A stretch of DNA of 7,146 nucleotides from an uncultured Clostridia bacterium (lineage in GTDB: Bacteria > Bacillota > Clostridia > TANB77 > CAG-508): contig CALYAH010000107.1 of assembly GCA_944393455.1 (NCBI GenBank), forward strand, positions 1-7,146, written 5' to 3'. The position numbers and the translations under genes are program-made. This document shows positions 1-6,049 of this stretch, in pieces; within the stretch, counting starts at the first letter, position 1, and each line of letters opens with the position of its first letter. The notes below the pieces were generated by a model. The model searched no databases. It was not told the origin of the DNA and saw nothing but the letters and a program-made list of their open reading frames with translations.

Positions 1-8
1 GTCTTTAT

Positions 9-17
9 TTTGTCGAA
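9..17 (+). promoter_or_regulatory. Candidate Spo0A (0A) box
   Basis: TTTGTCGAA matches the Spo0A box consensus TTTGTCRAA at all nine positions. It falls about 5-13 bases downstream of the predicted start site of the edge promoter, a position where Spo0A would be expected to repress, as at abrB. A nine-base match in AT-rich DNA can occur by chance, but the location is apt. Nothing in the window independently shows that this organism sporulates. Confidence 0.4.
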
Positions 18-28
18 CTATTTTTTGT

Positions 29-57
29 ATTTTATAATATATTTATCTAATTGTCAA
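29..57 (-). promoter_or_regulatory. Strong sigma-A type promoter reading off the left edge
   Basis: On the minus strand TTGACA (52-57, perfect -35) is followed by a 17-base spacer and TAAAAT (29-34, five of six to TATAAT). The predicted start is near position 22. It points away from the cassette towards a gene beyond the left edge, which marks the downstream border of the cassette. The last gene has no clear terminator, so transcripts from the cassette may also run into this unit. Confidence 0.7.
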
Positions 58-116
58 TACTTTTTTCAATTTTCGTCGATTACTTTCTTAACTCCTAGTA
101 AAGTTGGTGTTAACTA

Positions 117-1217
117 TTACTTTACTGTATATTGTGTTGCAATTCTATTTTCCGGTTTTGTATCAAACAAATATAAAACAATAAGAAATATCCATTCTAA
201 TGGTTTCATAAGGATATATGTAATATCAGCCTGCCATGCATTTTTTATATATTTTGACAATGGAAAACCATATTTATCATATACATATCTTATAAAATGA
301 TGAAATCTAGGCATTTTTTCTTTAATTAAATCTTCAAAAGCGTTTGCAACACATAATTGCCTATTAACAACTATTTTTTCTCCTCTTCTTACTCCCATTC
401 TTATTGGTTTTACAAGACTCTTATGTCCTTTTAAAGATACTGTACACAAATAATGTCCATCATAAATAACAGATGGTGGAGACACTTTACTAGATAATGT
501 CCAATCGCTGGTTTCTAAAAATGCTTTTATTGCCTCATCCGGTCTTTGTCCAAATAATACTAAAACTACAATTAGAAGCATTGTTAATGGAATAGCTAAT
601 ATAATTACTATTACCGGCCATGTGTCTATATCGTATAATATTTTACTACATTTATTTAAAAATTTGTTGTTATATTCTCTGGCTTCTAAGTTTTTTCCTT
701 TATATTTTTTCGTAACTTCAATAACCGCTCTTATACTACATAATATATAATTTATTGGAAATAATGTAAGATATGGTAGTCCATATACTGCATTTTCTAA
801 TAAATTCTTATTGCATATTTGTATCAAAAACATTATCATATAAATTGAACAAATTAGTATTCCAGACATCGAACATACAATTATTAATGGTGGTAACTCT
901 AATTTTTTTCTCCTTATTAAATAATAAGATATAATTCCAAGTAGTACAATTGCTAAAACTGTTGGCATACTCCATGATGCTATCGGTCCATGTACATTAA
1001 TTTCTAGACCTCCTAGTCTCAAACTTTCTGTATAGTCTTTGAATCCACTAACAAAGTATAAAAGCGCTGTTAATAAAATTCCTAATACAAATATTAATAT
1101 ATCTATTAAATTTTCTTTTATTTTATTCTTTTTAAATAGATTTATAATATTAATTACCGTTAATATTAATGGCACTATAAAAATTAAAAATCCTAATATC
1201 ATATATATAATTACCAT
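117..1217 (-). CDS. Polytopic membrane protein, DUF6688-like
   Basis: This 366-residue protein has about six membrane segments in its N-terminal part (near 2-26, 37-57, 82-102, 109-136, 145-165 and 202-224). A more conserved-looking C-terminal half follows. That half begins GQRPDEAIKAFLETSDWTLS (223-242) and continues with YLCTVSLKGHKSLVKPIRMG, VVNRQLCVANAFEDLI, FIRYVYDKYGFPL, and a hydrophobic stretch with MKPLEWIFLIVLYLFD before KPENRIA. From memory this pattern matches the uncharacterised family DUF6688, but I could not search it. The dense set of His, Cys, Arg and Asn residues (CTV, GHK, NRQLC, RFHHF) suggests a structured cytoplasmic or interfacial domain that could bind a ligand or metal. 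No known catalytic signature is visible. It is the last gene of the four-gene cassette, 14 bases after its neighbour. No convincing terminator follows within the window. Confidence 0.7.
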   Translation of the reverse strand: MVIIYMILGFLIFIVPLILTVINIINLFKKNKIKENLIDILIFVLGILLTALLYFVSGFKDYTESLRLGGLEINVHGPIASWSMPTVLAIVLLGIISYYLIRRKKLELPPLIIVCSMSGILICSIYMIMFLIQICNKNLLENAVYGLPYLTLFPINYILCSIRAVIEVTKKYKGKNLEAREYNNKFLNKCSKILYDIDTWPVIVIILAIPLTMLLIVVLVLFGQRPDEAIKAFLETSDWTLSSKVSPPSVIYDGHYLCTVSLKGHKSLVKPIRMGVRRGEKIVVNRQLCVANAFEDLIKEKMPRFHHFIRYVYDKYGFPLSKYIKNAWQADITYILMKPLEWIFLIVLYLFDTKPENRIATQYTVK

Positions 1218-1222
1218 TTCAT

Positions 1223-1227
1223 CCTCC
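1223..1227 (-). promoter_or_regulatory. SD that decides the start of the 366-aa protein
   Basis: GGAGG lies exactly 5 bases before the ATG at 1217. The ATG at 1229, four codons upstream, overlaps this SD and has no SD of its own, so 1217 is preferred. Confidence 0.75.
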
Positions 1228-1231
1228 ATTA

Positions 1232-2755
1232 CTAGTCTGCTATGTATTCTATTGTCTTTACTACTCCTTCTATATTATCTGCATCTACAATTTTTGTGTC
1301 TAATGTAATGTCACACATTTCATGCAAAACATATCCATAATTTGATTGTATATGATATCCCATGCCCAAAAATGTTTCTGTTTGACTGTTTACATTTAGT
1401 TTTAATGGATAAATAAAGTTTTCAAAACTAGCTGTAACTATTATATAACCATTACCTTCATTGTCTACATTTGTATATTCTATACCCATTCCGTCAATTC
1501 TATATGTATCTTTTATATATTTCATTATCTCATTTTTTACTTTTTCTTTACTACATATTTCAATTCTATTAGCTTTAATAGCTTTCAATCCGTTTATATC
1601 TTTTGCCGTCTCTCCTTCTACATATATTGAATCTCCTACTTTTAAGTCTCCTATTCCTATTTCTTGATTTGTTTCATAATCTTTAATAAAAGTATTATTG
1701 TTTAATTTTATTATATAATCAGAAACGTAACTTCCTAATCCTATTTCTATCTCATTTCCATTTATAGCTCTTATTGTTCCGCTTCTGGTCATGTTTACAA
1801 TATTACTTAATTCAGTATTTACTGCACTATCTGATACGTTATAATATATACAATTGGTATTTACTACTTTGCTTACAACAAGCACATTAACACTATAATT
1901 TGCCTCTAAATTTCCAAATTCATACTTAATGTTTCCAATATTTTGTTTTATGCTATCTATTTTATATTGTGATATTGTTATAACTACATTTTGTTTGTCA
2001 AAATCAACATTTGGTATATCACTTTCTACTTTAAAATCTAATTGTTCTAAAGTATTTTTATAATCTTCACTATCATATGTAATTATTTTTTGATAAATTC
2101 CATCTCTTTGTTGGATGAATTCTAAATTCTCAGGGAAATCCATTAATTTTGTACTAGAATTATAATTTTGGTTTTTATCAAAATCATATTTATCCATTTG
2201 TTTAGTTAATTTGTTTGTCATTTTTACTAATTCTTCAACATTATCTAATGAAGTTTTTATTACTTGTCCTGTATCAGAAAATCTTTTTATAGCGCCAATT
2301 TCATCTTCTTCTAACATAAAAACAAAATTCTTACTCTTGGTGTTATAGTCAAATTCTATAAAACTGCCTTGCTCCTGCATTTGAGTGATTTCATTTTCTG
2401 ATATCACTTTACCTTCAATTATATTAGTCAATCTATTATATATCTCTGAGTATATCTTTGTAAATGCACTTGTGTTTGAATATATAATTGTATATTTATT
2501 GTTTGAATCTTTATATACAATTCTATCTGGTACTGGTAGAGTTGTATTATCAGCAATTTGTCCTAAATTTTGATTTTCTAATTGTTCTTGCTCTTTTTCC
2601 ATTTCATATATAAAAAATATTAGTATGCTTATAATTAATAGAAGTATAATACATATTCCAGCTATTAGCATCTTCTTTCTTTTTAAGACTTTACCAATTA
2701 TTGCTAACATTAACCCTATTATAAATATTGATATTGTTATATTCATTAATATCAT
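1232..2755 (-). CDS. Two-pass anchored extracytoplasmic multidomain protein
   Basis: I do not recognise a named family for this 507-residue protein. Two membrane segments (about 5-20 and 29-50) flank a basic loop GKVLKRKKM, which should be cytoplasmic and puts the large C-terminal part outside. Four regions can be drawn. First is an alpha/beta region (about 75-195) with GSFIEFDYNTKSKNFVFML. Second is a unit (about 206-310) that resembles the repeats of the upstream protein, with IYQKIITYDSEDY and VDFDKQNVVITIS. Third is a small beta-rich module (about 324-401) with SGTIRAINGNEIEI, NNNTFI and GDLKVGDSIYVEG, which looks like an OB or DUF5666-type barrel. Last is a C-terminal region (about 402-507) rich in aromatic strands. 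No catalytic motif is visible. The ATG at 2755 has AAAGGGA 7 bases upstream, and the upstream gene ends 13 bases away. Its gene follows and precedes membrane-protein genes, so it is probably part of one envelope complex. Confidence 0.7.
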   Translation of the reverse strand: MILMNITISIFIIGLMLAIIGKVLKRKKMLIAGICIILLLIISILIFFIYEMEKEQEQLENQNLGQIADNTTLPVPDRIVYKDSNNKYTIIYSNTSAFTKIYSEIYNRLTNIIEGKVISENEITQMQEQGSFIEFDYNTKSKNFVFMLEEDEIGAIKRFSDTGQVIKTSLDNVEELVKMTNKLTKQMDKYDFDKNQNYNSSTKLMDFPENLEFIQQRDGIYQKIITYDSEDYKNTLEQLDFKVESDIPNVDFDKQNVVITISQYKIDSIKQNIGNIKYEFGNLEANYSVNVLVVSKVVNTNCIYYNVSDSAVNTELSNIVNMTRSGTIRAINGNEIEIGLGSYVSDYIIKLNNNTFIKDYETNQEIGIGDLKVGDSIYVEGETAKDINGLKAIKANRIEICSKEKVKNEIMKYIKDTYRIDGMGIEYTNVDNEGNGYIIVTASFENFIYPLKLNVNSQTETFLGMGYHIQSNYGYVLHEMCDITLDTKIVDADNIEGVVKTIEYIAD

Positions 2756-2768
2756 AAGTTTTCCCTTT

Positions 2769-3893
2769 CTATTTCAACTTTATTTCAAGATAATTTTCTT
2801 CTAAACTTCTATAATTTGGTAAAAATATAGCTGTCCCCACATATTTTAGATTTTCTGAAACATCTAAATATCCTCCCGGTCCAATTTCTAAAATTGCTTT
2901 TCCATTTTCTGATTCTTCTATATTACCAATATCTATCGTATTGTCTGAATTATTTCTTACTATTATTATTGCATAAATGTTTTTAAAATCCCACCATGTT
3001 AAGTCTTTTACTTTATAATTATTCATTAATTTTAAATATTCACTATATTGAGTAATTGTTAAAGCATAAAATCCATTTCCTAGAGATTTCCAATTATCAA
3101 AATCAATATCTGCCATATCTTGAGTAATATAAAAATCTTTGCATATCATATCTTTCCAATCTTGAGGAATTACCTTTATAGTCGAATTTGGTTTGCTAGA
3201 TTCTTCTTCAAATTGTCTATAACTTTTGTCTCTATATTGAAAACTATAACTTCTACTTTGAATTTCCTCTTTCGACTCAGCTATTTGCATTTGTGTATCG
3301 TAATCTTTTTCATCATTTCTTAAATTTCTAGTTACTATTATATTTTCTCTATCCATAGTTCTAGGTATTATATATGAAATACAAGTTTCTTCATAATTAA
3401 TAGAATCATCTTCTTTGGCTGGAAATTTTTCATCTTTTATCAAAGAAACATATAAATGTGTATCATCATTTTCAATTTTATCTACTGTTAACCCAAGCAT
3501 GCTTGTATTTTCTATCGCAGAAATAAGCATAAAATTATCTTGAAAATCTTGTTCTTCCATATCTAAAATATCATTCCATCTATTTTTTACTATTAGATAG
3601 TCATTATAATTATCAATTTTCTTATAATATATATTTTCTTTTTCTTGATATATCATGTCTTGTGTAAAATCATAGTCATCATAAATACTATCTTTTGATG
3701 TTTTAAATGTAGGTTTAAATAATTTGTATTGGTAATTTACTGTATTTTCTATTTCTTGATTATCAGATGATGTTACATTTGTATTTATATTTTGAATAAA
3801 AAATATCATTCCTATGATAATAACAATAATGCAGATCACAATAATTCCTATTATTATTTTGTTTTTGTTAAATTTCTCTAATAACTTTCTCAT
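2769..3893 (-). CDS. Single-pass anchored extracytoplasmic protein with tandem PrcB-like domains
   Basis: I do not recognise a named family for this 374-residue protein. It has a short Lys/Arg-rich N-terminus, one membrane segment (about 13-34) and a polar remainder. By the positive-inside rule the large domain faces outward. The outward part contains two related units, about 70-191 and 249-373. Each begins with a TQDM motif (77-80 and 257-260). Each continues with a hydrophobic strand leading to NYNDYL or QYSEYL, then DFQDNFMLI or DFKNIYAII, and ends in ISYIIP or TAIFLP plus a final strand. The layout recalls the PrcB C-terminal type domain, but that is a guess from pattern. A Glu/Gln/Ser-rich linker (about 192-240) separates the units. 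There is no lipobox or catalytic motif, so a binding or scaffolding role is plausible. It lies 33 bases after the glycosyltransferase and 13 bases before the next gene, which carries a related domain. The second start candidate is the ATG at 3911. Confidence 0.7.
   Translation of the reverse strand: MRKLLEKFNKNKIIIGIIVICIIVIIIGMIFFIQNINTNVTSSDNQEIENTVNYQYKLFKPTFKTSKDSIYDDYDFTQDMIYQEKENIYYKKIDNYNDYLIVKNRWNDILDMEEQDFQDNFMLISAIENTSMLGLTVDKIENDDTHLYVSLIKDEKFPAKEDDSINYEETCISYIIPRTMDRENIIVTRNLRNDEKDYDTQMQIAESKEEIQSRSYSFQYRDKSYRQFEEESSKPNSTIKVIPQDWKDMICKDFYITQDMADIDFDNWKSLGNGFYALTITQYSEYLKLMNNYKVKDLTWWDFKNIYAIIIVRNNSDNTIDIGNIEESENGKAILEIGPGGYLDVSENLKYVGTAIFLPNYRSLEENYLEIKLK
2775..3149 (-). repeat. 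Coding repeat unit B of the duplicated domain
   Basis: This encodes residues 249-373 of the 374-aa protein. Landmarks are YITQDM, FYALTITQYSEYL, WDFKNIYAIII and TAIFLPNYRSLEENYLEIKL, in the same order as unit A. Unit B lacks the charged insert EKFPAKEDDS of unit A and has a Gly-rich GPGGYLD turn at that point. Confidence 0.6.
3321..3686 (-). repeat. Coding repeat unit A of the duplicated domain
   Basis: This encodes residues 70-191 of the 374-aa protein. Landmarks in order are DFTQDM, YYKKIDNYNDYL, DFQDNFMLI and ISYIIPRTMDRENIIVTRNL. It matches unit B (2775-3149) in motif order and spacing, but the DNA has diverged, so the duplication is old and visible only in the protein. Confidence 0.6.
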
Positions 3894-3897
3894 TTTT

Positions 3898-3903
3898 CCC
3901 CTT
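3898..3903 (-). promoter_or_regulatory. SD that decides the start of the 374-aa protein
   Basis: AAGGGG lies 4 bases before the ATG at 3893. The ATG at 3911, six codons upstream, has no SD in front of it, and the SD itself falls inside that longer reading. Initiation at 3893 is therefore preferred. Confidence 0.65.
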
Positions 3904-3926
3904 CTTTCCATTTGTACGCATATTTT

Positions 3927-5378
3927 TTAATAGCTCTGTTTTATATATAACTTATCTCCTATACATAGCATTTTGTTCTCATCCTTACTAAAATATTCTT
4001 TTTCTACTTCTTCATCAAAGCCTTCATATTCTAGTTCTTTGCCTGTGTATACTTTTAAAGCTGTTGCTGTATAAAGACAATTTTTTATTTTACTCTTGTT
4101 GTTAATTCCACTTGACTGTTTTTTATCAATTTTATTTGCCTCTTCGTAATATAAAATGGCAAAACTTTTTATTTTTACTCCAGTTTCTTTTTCATACTGC
4201 TCAATTTCTTCTATCATCTGCTTAGAAAATCTTTCGTCTATTCTATTTTGTTCTTTAATTTGATTTGTCATATATATTGTATTACAAATAATAACTAAAG
4301 AGTATGTTGTAATCAATGTTATAAAAAATAATCTTTGCTTTTTATCTTTAAAAATATCCATATTACACAAAATGTAAATTCCTAAAACACTAAAACTTGC
4401 ACCTACTGACGCAAAAATCCTTCCATTACCATCATAGATACATGTAGGATAAATAGCTGATAGACTTATACAACTAAGATATGCTACTCCAATTAAGAAT
4501 AAAGCATTTAAAATATGTTTCATATCTTTTCTTCTTATACAATATATCAAAATAAATATAAGTTCTATTAATATAAAAGTGATATGCAAATATTTAGGGA
4601 ACAAGCATAAACTATTTAAAAATAAGTTTGGAAGTTTTACTAAGTTATATCCTATATTTTTTATTATATCTAAATTGATTCTTGTTGCTTGTGTTGTATT
4701 AATATTACTTTTAGCTATACCTACCATTGCTACATTTATCCCACCTGCAATTAGTGTAACTACTAAAATAATTCCTATATCTTTCCAAAATTCTTTCTTC
4801 GTTTTCTTTTTCAAAAATAAGAATAAAATTGCAGTTGTTAAAAATGAGTTAATTGTCCCTTGATACATTGCTGTTGCTAATATGCATAATATTGTTCCTA
4901 ACAAAATTTTTCTTTCTATTACTATTTTCTGTGCAGCTAAAATATATAACAAAATGCCTATGGACATAATGCAATTTTCAAAAAATTCAAAGTTGTTTAT
5001 ACTCATAAAATGAAATATATAAGTATATGATAGCAAAATTAATAGAAACTTTTTGGTTTTTGTTTCTGGTTTTAGTATTTTATATACTATTTTGTATAAT
5101 AGTATTACACTTACACTACTAATTGCTATAGAACATATTGTTGAAAATATGTACAGATTTTTTAAACTTATATTTGTTAACTCTCCTATTAATGCAAAAA
5201 GAGCCGAAAAAATTCTTCCGTCATAAAGAAAATAGTTAATCGCATATCCTTTATATCCTAGTGATATAATATTTTCCGTATCAATTGAAAAATATCCTGT
5301 AATAAAATTAATATATGATAAAATTGAAATAAAAAAAATACAACTAAAGGCAATTAGTTTTTCTTTTCTAGTTTCCAT
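3927..5378 (-). CDS. GtrII-like polytopic membrane glycosyltransferase
   Basis: This is a 483-residue protein with about ten or more predicted membrane segments across residues 7-370, then a polar C-terminal region of about 110 residues. It resembles the glucosyltransferase GtrII family. Those enzymes use a lipid-linked sugar such as undecaprenyl-phosphate glucose and modify a surface polysaccharide outside the membrane. Supporting features, all recognised by eye, are an acidic DTE (33-35) at the end of the first membrane segment, YDGR (52-55) in the first loop, a YQG (172-174) after a hydrophobic stretch, and DGNGRIFAS (316-324) late in the membrane domain. The acceptor is unknown: wall teichoic acid, a capsule or another surface glycan are all possible. 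The ATG at 5378 is chosen for its SD; 5381 is nearly equivalent. It opens a run of four membrane-protein genes with short gaps and sits immediately behind the hpf terminator. The general family is fairly sure; the sugar and acceptor are not. Confidence 0.75.
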   Translation of the reverse strand: METRKEKLIAFSCIFFISILSYINFITGYFSIDTENIISLGYKGYAINYFLYDGRIFSALFALIGELTNISLKNLYIFSTICSIAISSVSVILLYKIVYKILKPETKTKKFLLILLSYTYIFHFMSINNFEFFENCIMSIGILLYILAAQKIVIERKILLGTILCILATAMYQGTINSFLTTAILFLFLKKKTKKEFWKDIGIILVVTLIAGGINVAMVGIAKSNINTTQATRINLDIIKNIGYNLVKLPNLFLNSLCLFPKYLHITFILIELIFILIYCIRRKDMKHILNALFLIGVAYLSCISLSAIYPTCIYDGNGRIFASVGASFSVLGIYILCNMDIFKDKKQRLFFITLITTYSLVIICNTIYMTNQIKEQNRIDERFSKQMIEEIEQYEKETGVKIKSFAILYYEEANKIDKKQSSGINNKSKIKNCLYTATALKVYTGKELEYEGFDEEVEKEYFSKDENKMLCIGDKLYIKQSY

Positions 5379-5382
5379 CATT

Positions 5383-5389
5383 CTCCCCC
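5383..5389 (-). promoter_or_regulatory. SD that decides the glycosyltransferase start
   Basis: GGGGGAG lies directly after the terminator U-tract, 4 bases before the ATG at 5378 and 1 base before the ATG at 5381. The longer reading from TTG at 5456 has no SD and would run through the hairpin, so initiation at the ATG pair is preferred. Confidence 0.7.
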
Positions 5390-5418
5390 AAAATAAAAGG
5401 TGGTACTTACTACCACCC
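5390..5418 (-). terminator. Intrinsic terminator (possible attenuator) after hpf
   Basis: On the minus strand the stem GGGTGGTA / TACCACCT (5411-5418 with 5398-5405; seven Watson-Crick pairs plus one G-U) closes a five-base loop GTAAG. It is followed directly by TTTTATTTT (5390-5398). It lies 21 bases beyond the hpf TAA, as expected for a rho-independent terminator. The U-tract abuts GGGGGAG, the SD of the next gene, leaving no room for a promoter between terminator and start codon. Transcription of the downstream cassette must therefore read through this element or start upstream of it. Confidence 0.85.
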
Positions 5419-5439
5419 ATTACTTTATATTTATCTATT

Positions 5440-5967
5440 TTAAGCTTCTGGCTCAACTAATCCATAGTTTCTACCATCTTTTAATTTATGTACAACATTT
5501 ACTTTTCCTGTTTCAACATTGATAAATGTTAAAAAGTTATGTGTTGGCATCTCTTGCAATTTCAAAACTGCGTCTTCAGGTGTTATTGGTTTAATTTCAT
5601 AATAAGATGTTTTTACAATTTCATCTTTTATTTCTGATACTTGATCTGTAATAACCTCCATTGTTTTTAAAGATGCATCTTTCATCATTTTTTCTTTTTT
5701 AGTTTTTGCTTTTCTTATTTGTCCTTCTAATATATCAATATCTTTATCTATAGAAGCATACATATCTTTGTCTTCTGTTACTGCTCTATATTTTTCTCCA
5801 TTTGCTGTTACATAAATTTCAGCTATTTGCTCTGTTTTTTCAGTTCTTAAAGTAACTTCTGCTTCTGCTTCTTCAAAATATTTATCGATTCTGTCTAATT
5901 TTTTTTCTACATAATCGTTAATTGCTTCTGTTATCTTTAGTTCCTTTCCTGTTATTTTTATTTTCAT
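5440..5967 (-). CDS. hpf: Long-form ribosome hibernation-promoting factor (HPF)
   Basis: This 175-residue protein has the two-domain architecture of long HPF. Long HPF binds the 30S decoding region in starved cells and dimerises to join two 70S ribosomes into inactive 100S particles. Residues 1 to about 95 form the S30AE domain, beginning MKIKITGKELKITEAI and including the family motif DMYASID (68-74). A Lys/Glu-rich linker (about 85-118) leads to the C-terminal dimerisation domain (about 122-173), with ITPEDAVLKLQEM, HNFLTFINVETGKVNVV and YGLVEP. One departure: the usual run close to YRRKDGxYGLIEP reads HKLKDGRNYGLVEP here, one residue longer at the turn. AAGGGAG (5976-5982) lies 8 bases before the ATG. 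The gene has its own promoter upstream and its own terminator downstream, so it looks monocistronic, apart from possible read-through into the glycosyltransferase gene. Confidence 0.95.
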   Translation of the reverse strand: MKIKITGKELKITEAINDYVEKKLDRIDKYFEEAEAEVTLRTEKTEQIAEIYVTANGEKYRAVTEDKDMYASIDKDIDILEGQIRKAKTKKEKMMKDASLKTMEVITDQVSEIKDEIVKTSYYEIKPITPEDAVLKLQEMPTHNFLTFINVETGKVNVVHKLKDGRNYGLVEPEA

Positions 5968-6014
5968 AAAAATCGCTCCCTTCTCTTTTTAGTTAATACT
6001 TATGATACATGTTT

Positions 6015-6043
6015 ATTATATATGTTATTTCTCTTTTTTTCAA
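6015..6043 (-). promoter_or_regulatory. sigma-A type promoter for hpf
   Basis: On the minus strand TTGAAA (6038-6043) is followed by a spacer of exactly 17 bases and a perfect TATAAT (6015-6020). The predicted transcription start is near 6008, giving a leader of about 40 bases before the hpf ATG. The -35 box sits immediately after the recO stop. With five of six and six of six consensus positions and ideal spacing, this is a strong housekeeping promoter, so hpf is probably expressed independently of era-yqzL-recO. Confidence 0.8.
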
Positions 6044-6049
6044 GCTTTT

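Noticed and set aside
74..80. CGTCGAT as a second Spo0A box
   Set aside because: It matches only five of the seven core positions, and such matches are expected by chance.
88..113. Imperfect inverted repeat (TTAACTCC / GGTGTTAA, one mismatch) just beyond the last gene as a terminator
   Set aside because: On the minus strand the 3' arm is followed by GAAAG, not a U-tract, so it is a poor intrinsic terminator.
10..300. Plus-strand open frames, including 10-300, 4579-4863 and 6801-7064
   Set aside because: They lie antisense to well-supported genes or in T-rich gaps. Their products are low-complexity hydrophobic or aromatic strings typical of reverse-strand shadows, and I saw no recognisable domain in them.
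1218..1229. ATG at 1229 as start of the 366-aa membrane protein
   Set aside because: The four extra codons contain the GGAGG ideally spaced for the ATG at 1217.
3894..3911. ATG at 3911 as start of the 374-aa protein
   Set aside because: It has no SD upstream, and the AAGGGG that serves the ATG at 3893 lies inside this extension.
5379..5456. Longer glycosyltransferase starting at TTG 5456, overlapping the hpf end
   Set aside because: There is no SD before the TTG, the extension is translated from the terminator hairpin, and a clear GGGGGAG lies just before the ATG pair at 5378/5381.
5419..5500. Promoter inside the hpf 3' end (TTGAGC with TAAATA or TATAAA) for the cassette
   Set aside because: The -10 matches only three of six positions at 17-base spacing, or needs a 21-base spacer, so the support is too weak to annotate.
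5968..6049. Terminator between recO and hpf
   Set aside because: No stem followed by a U-tract is present on the minus strand. The A-run there is the promoter -35 region and spacer.
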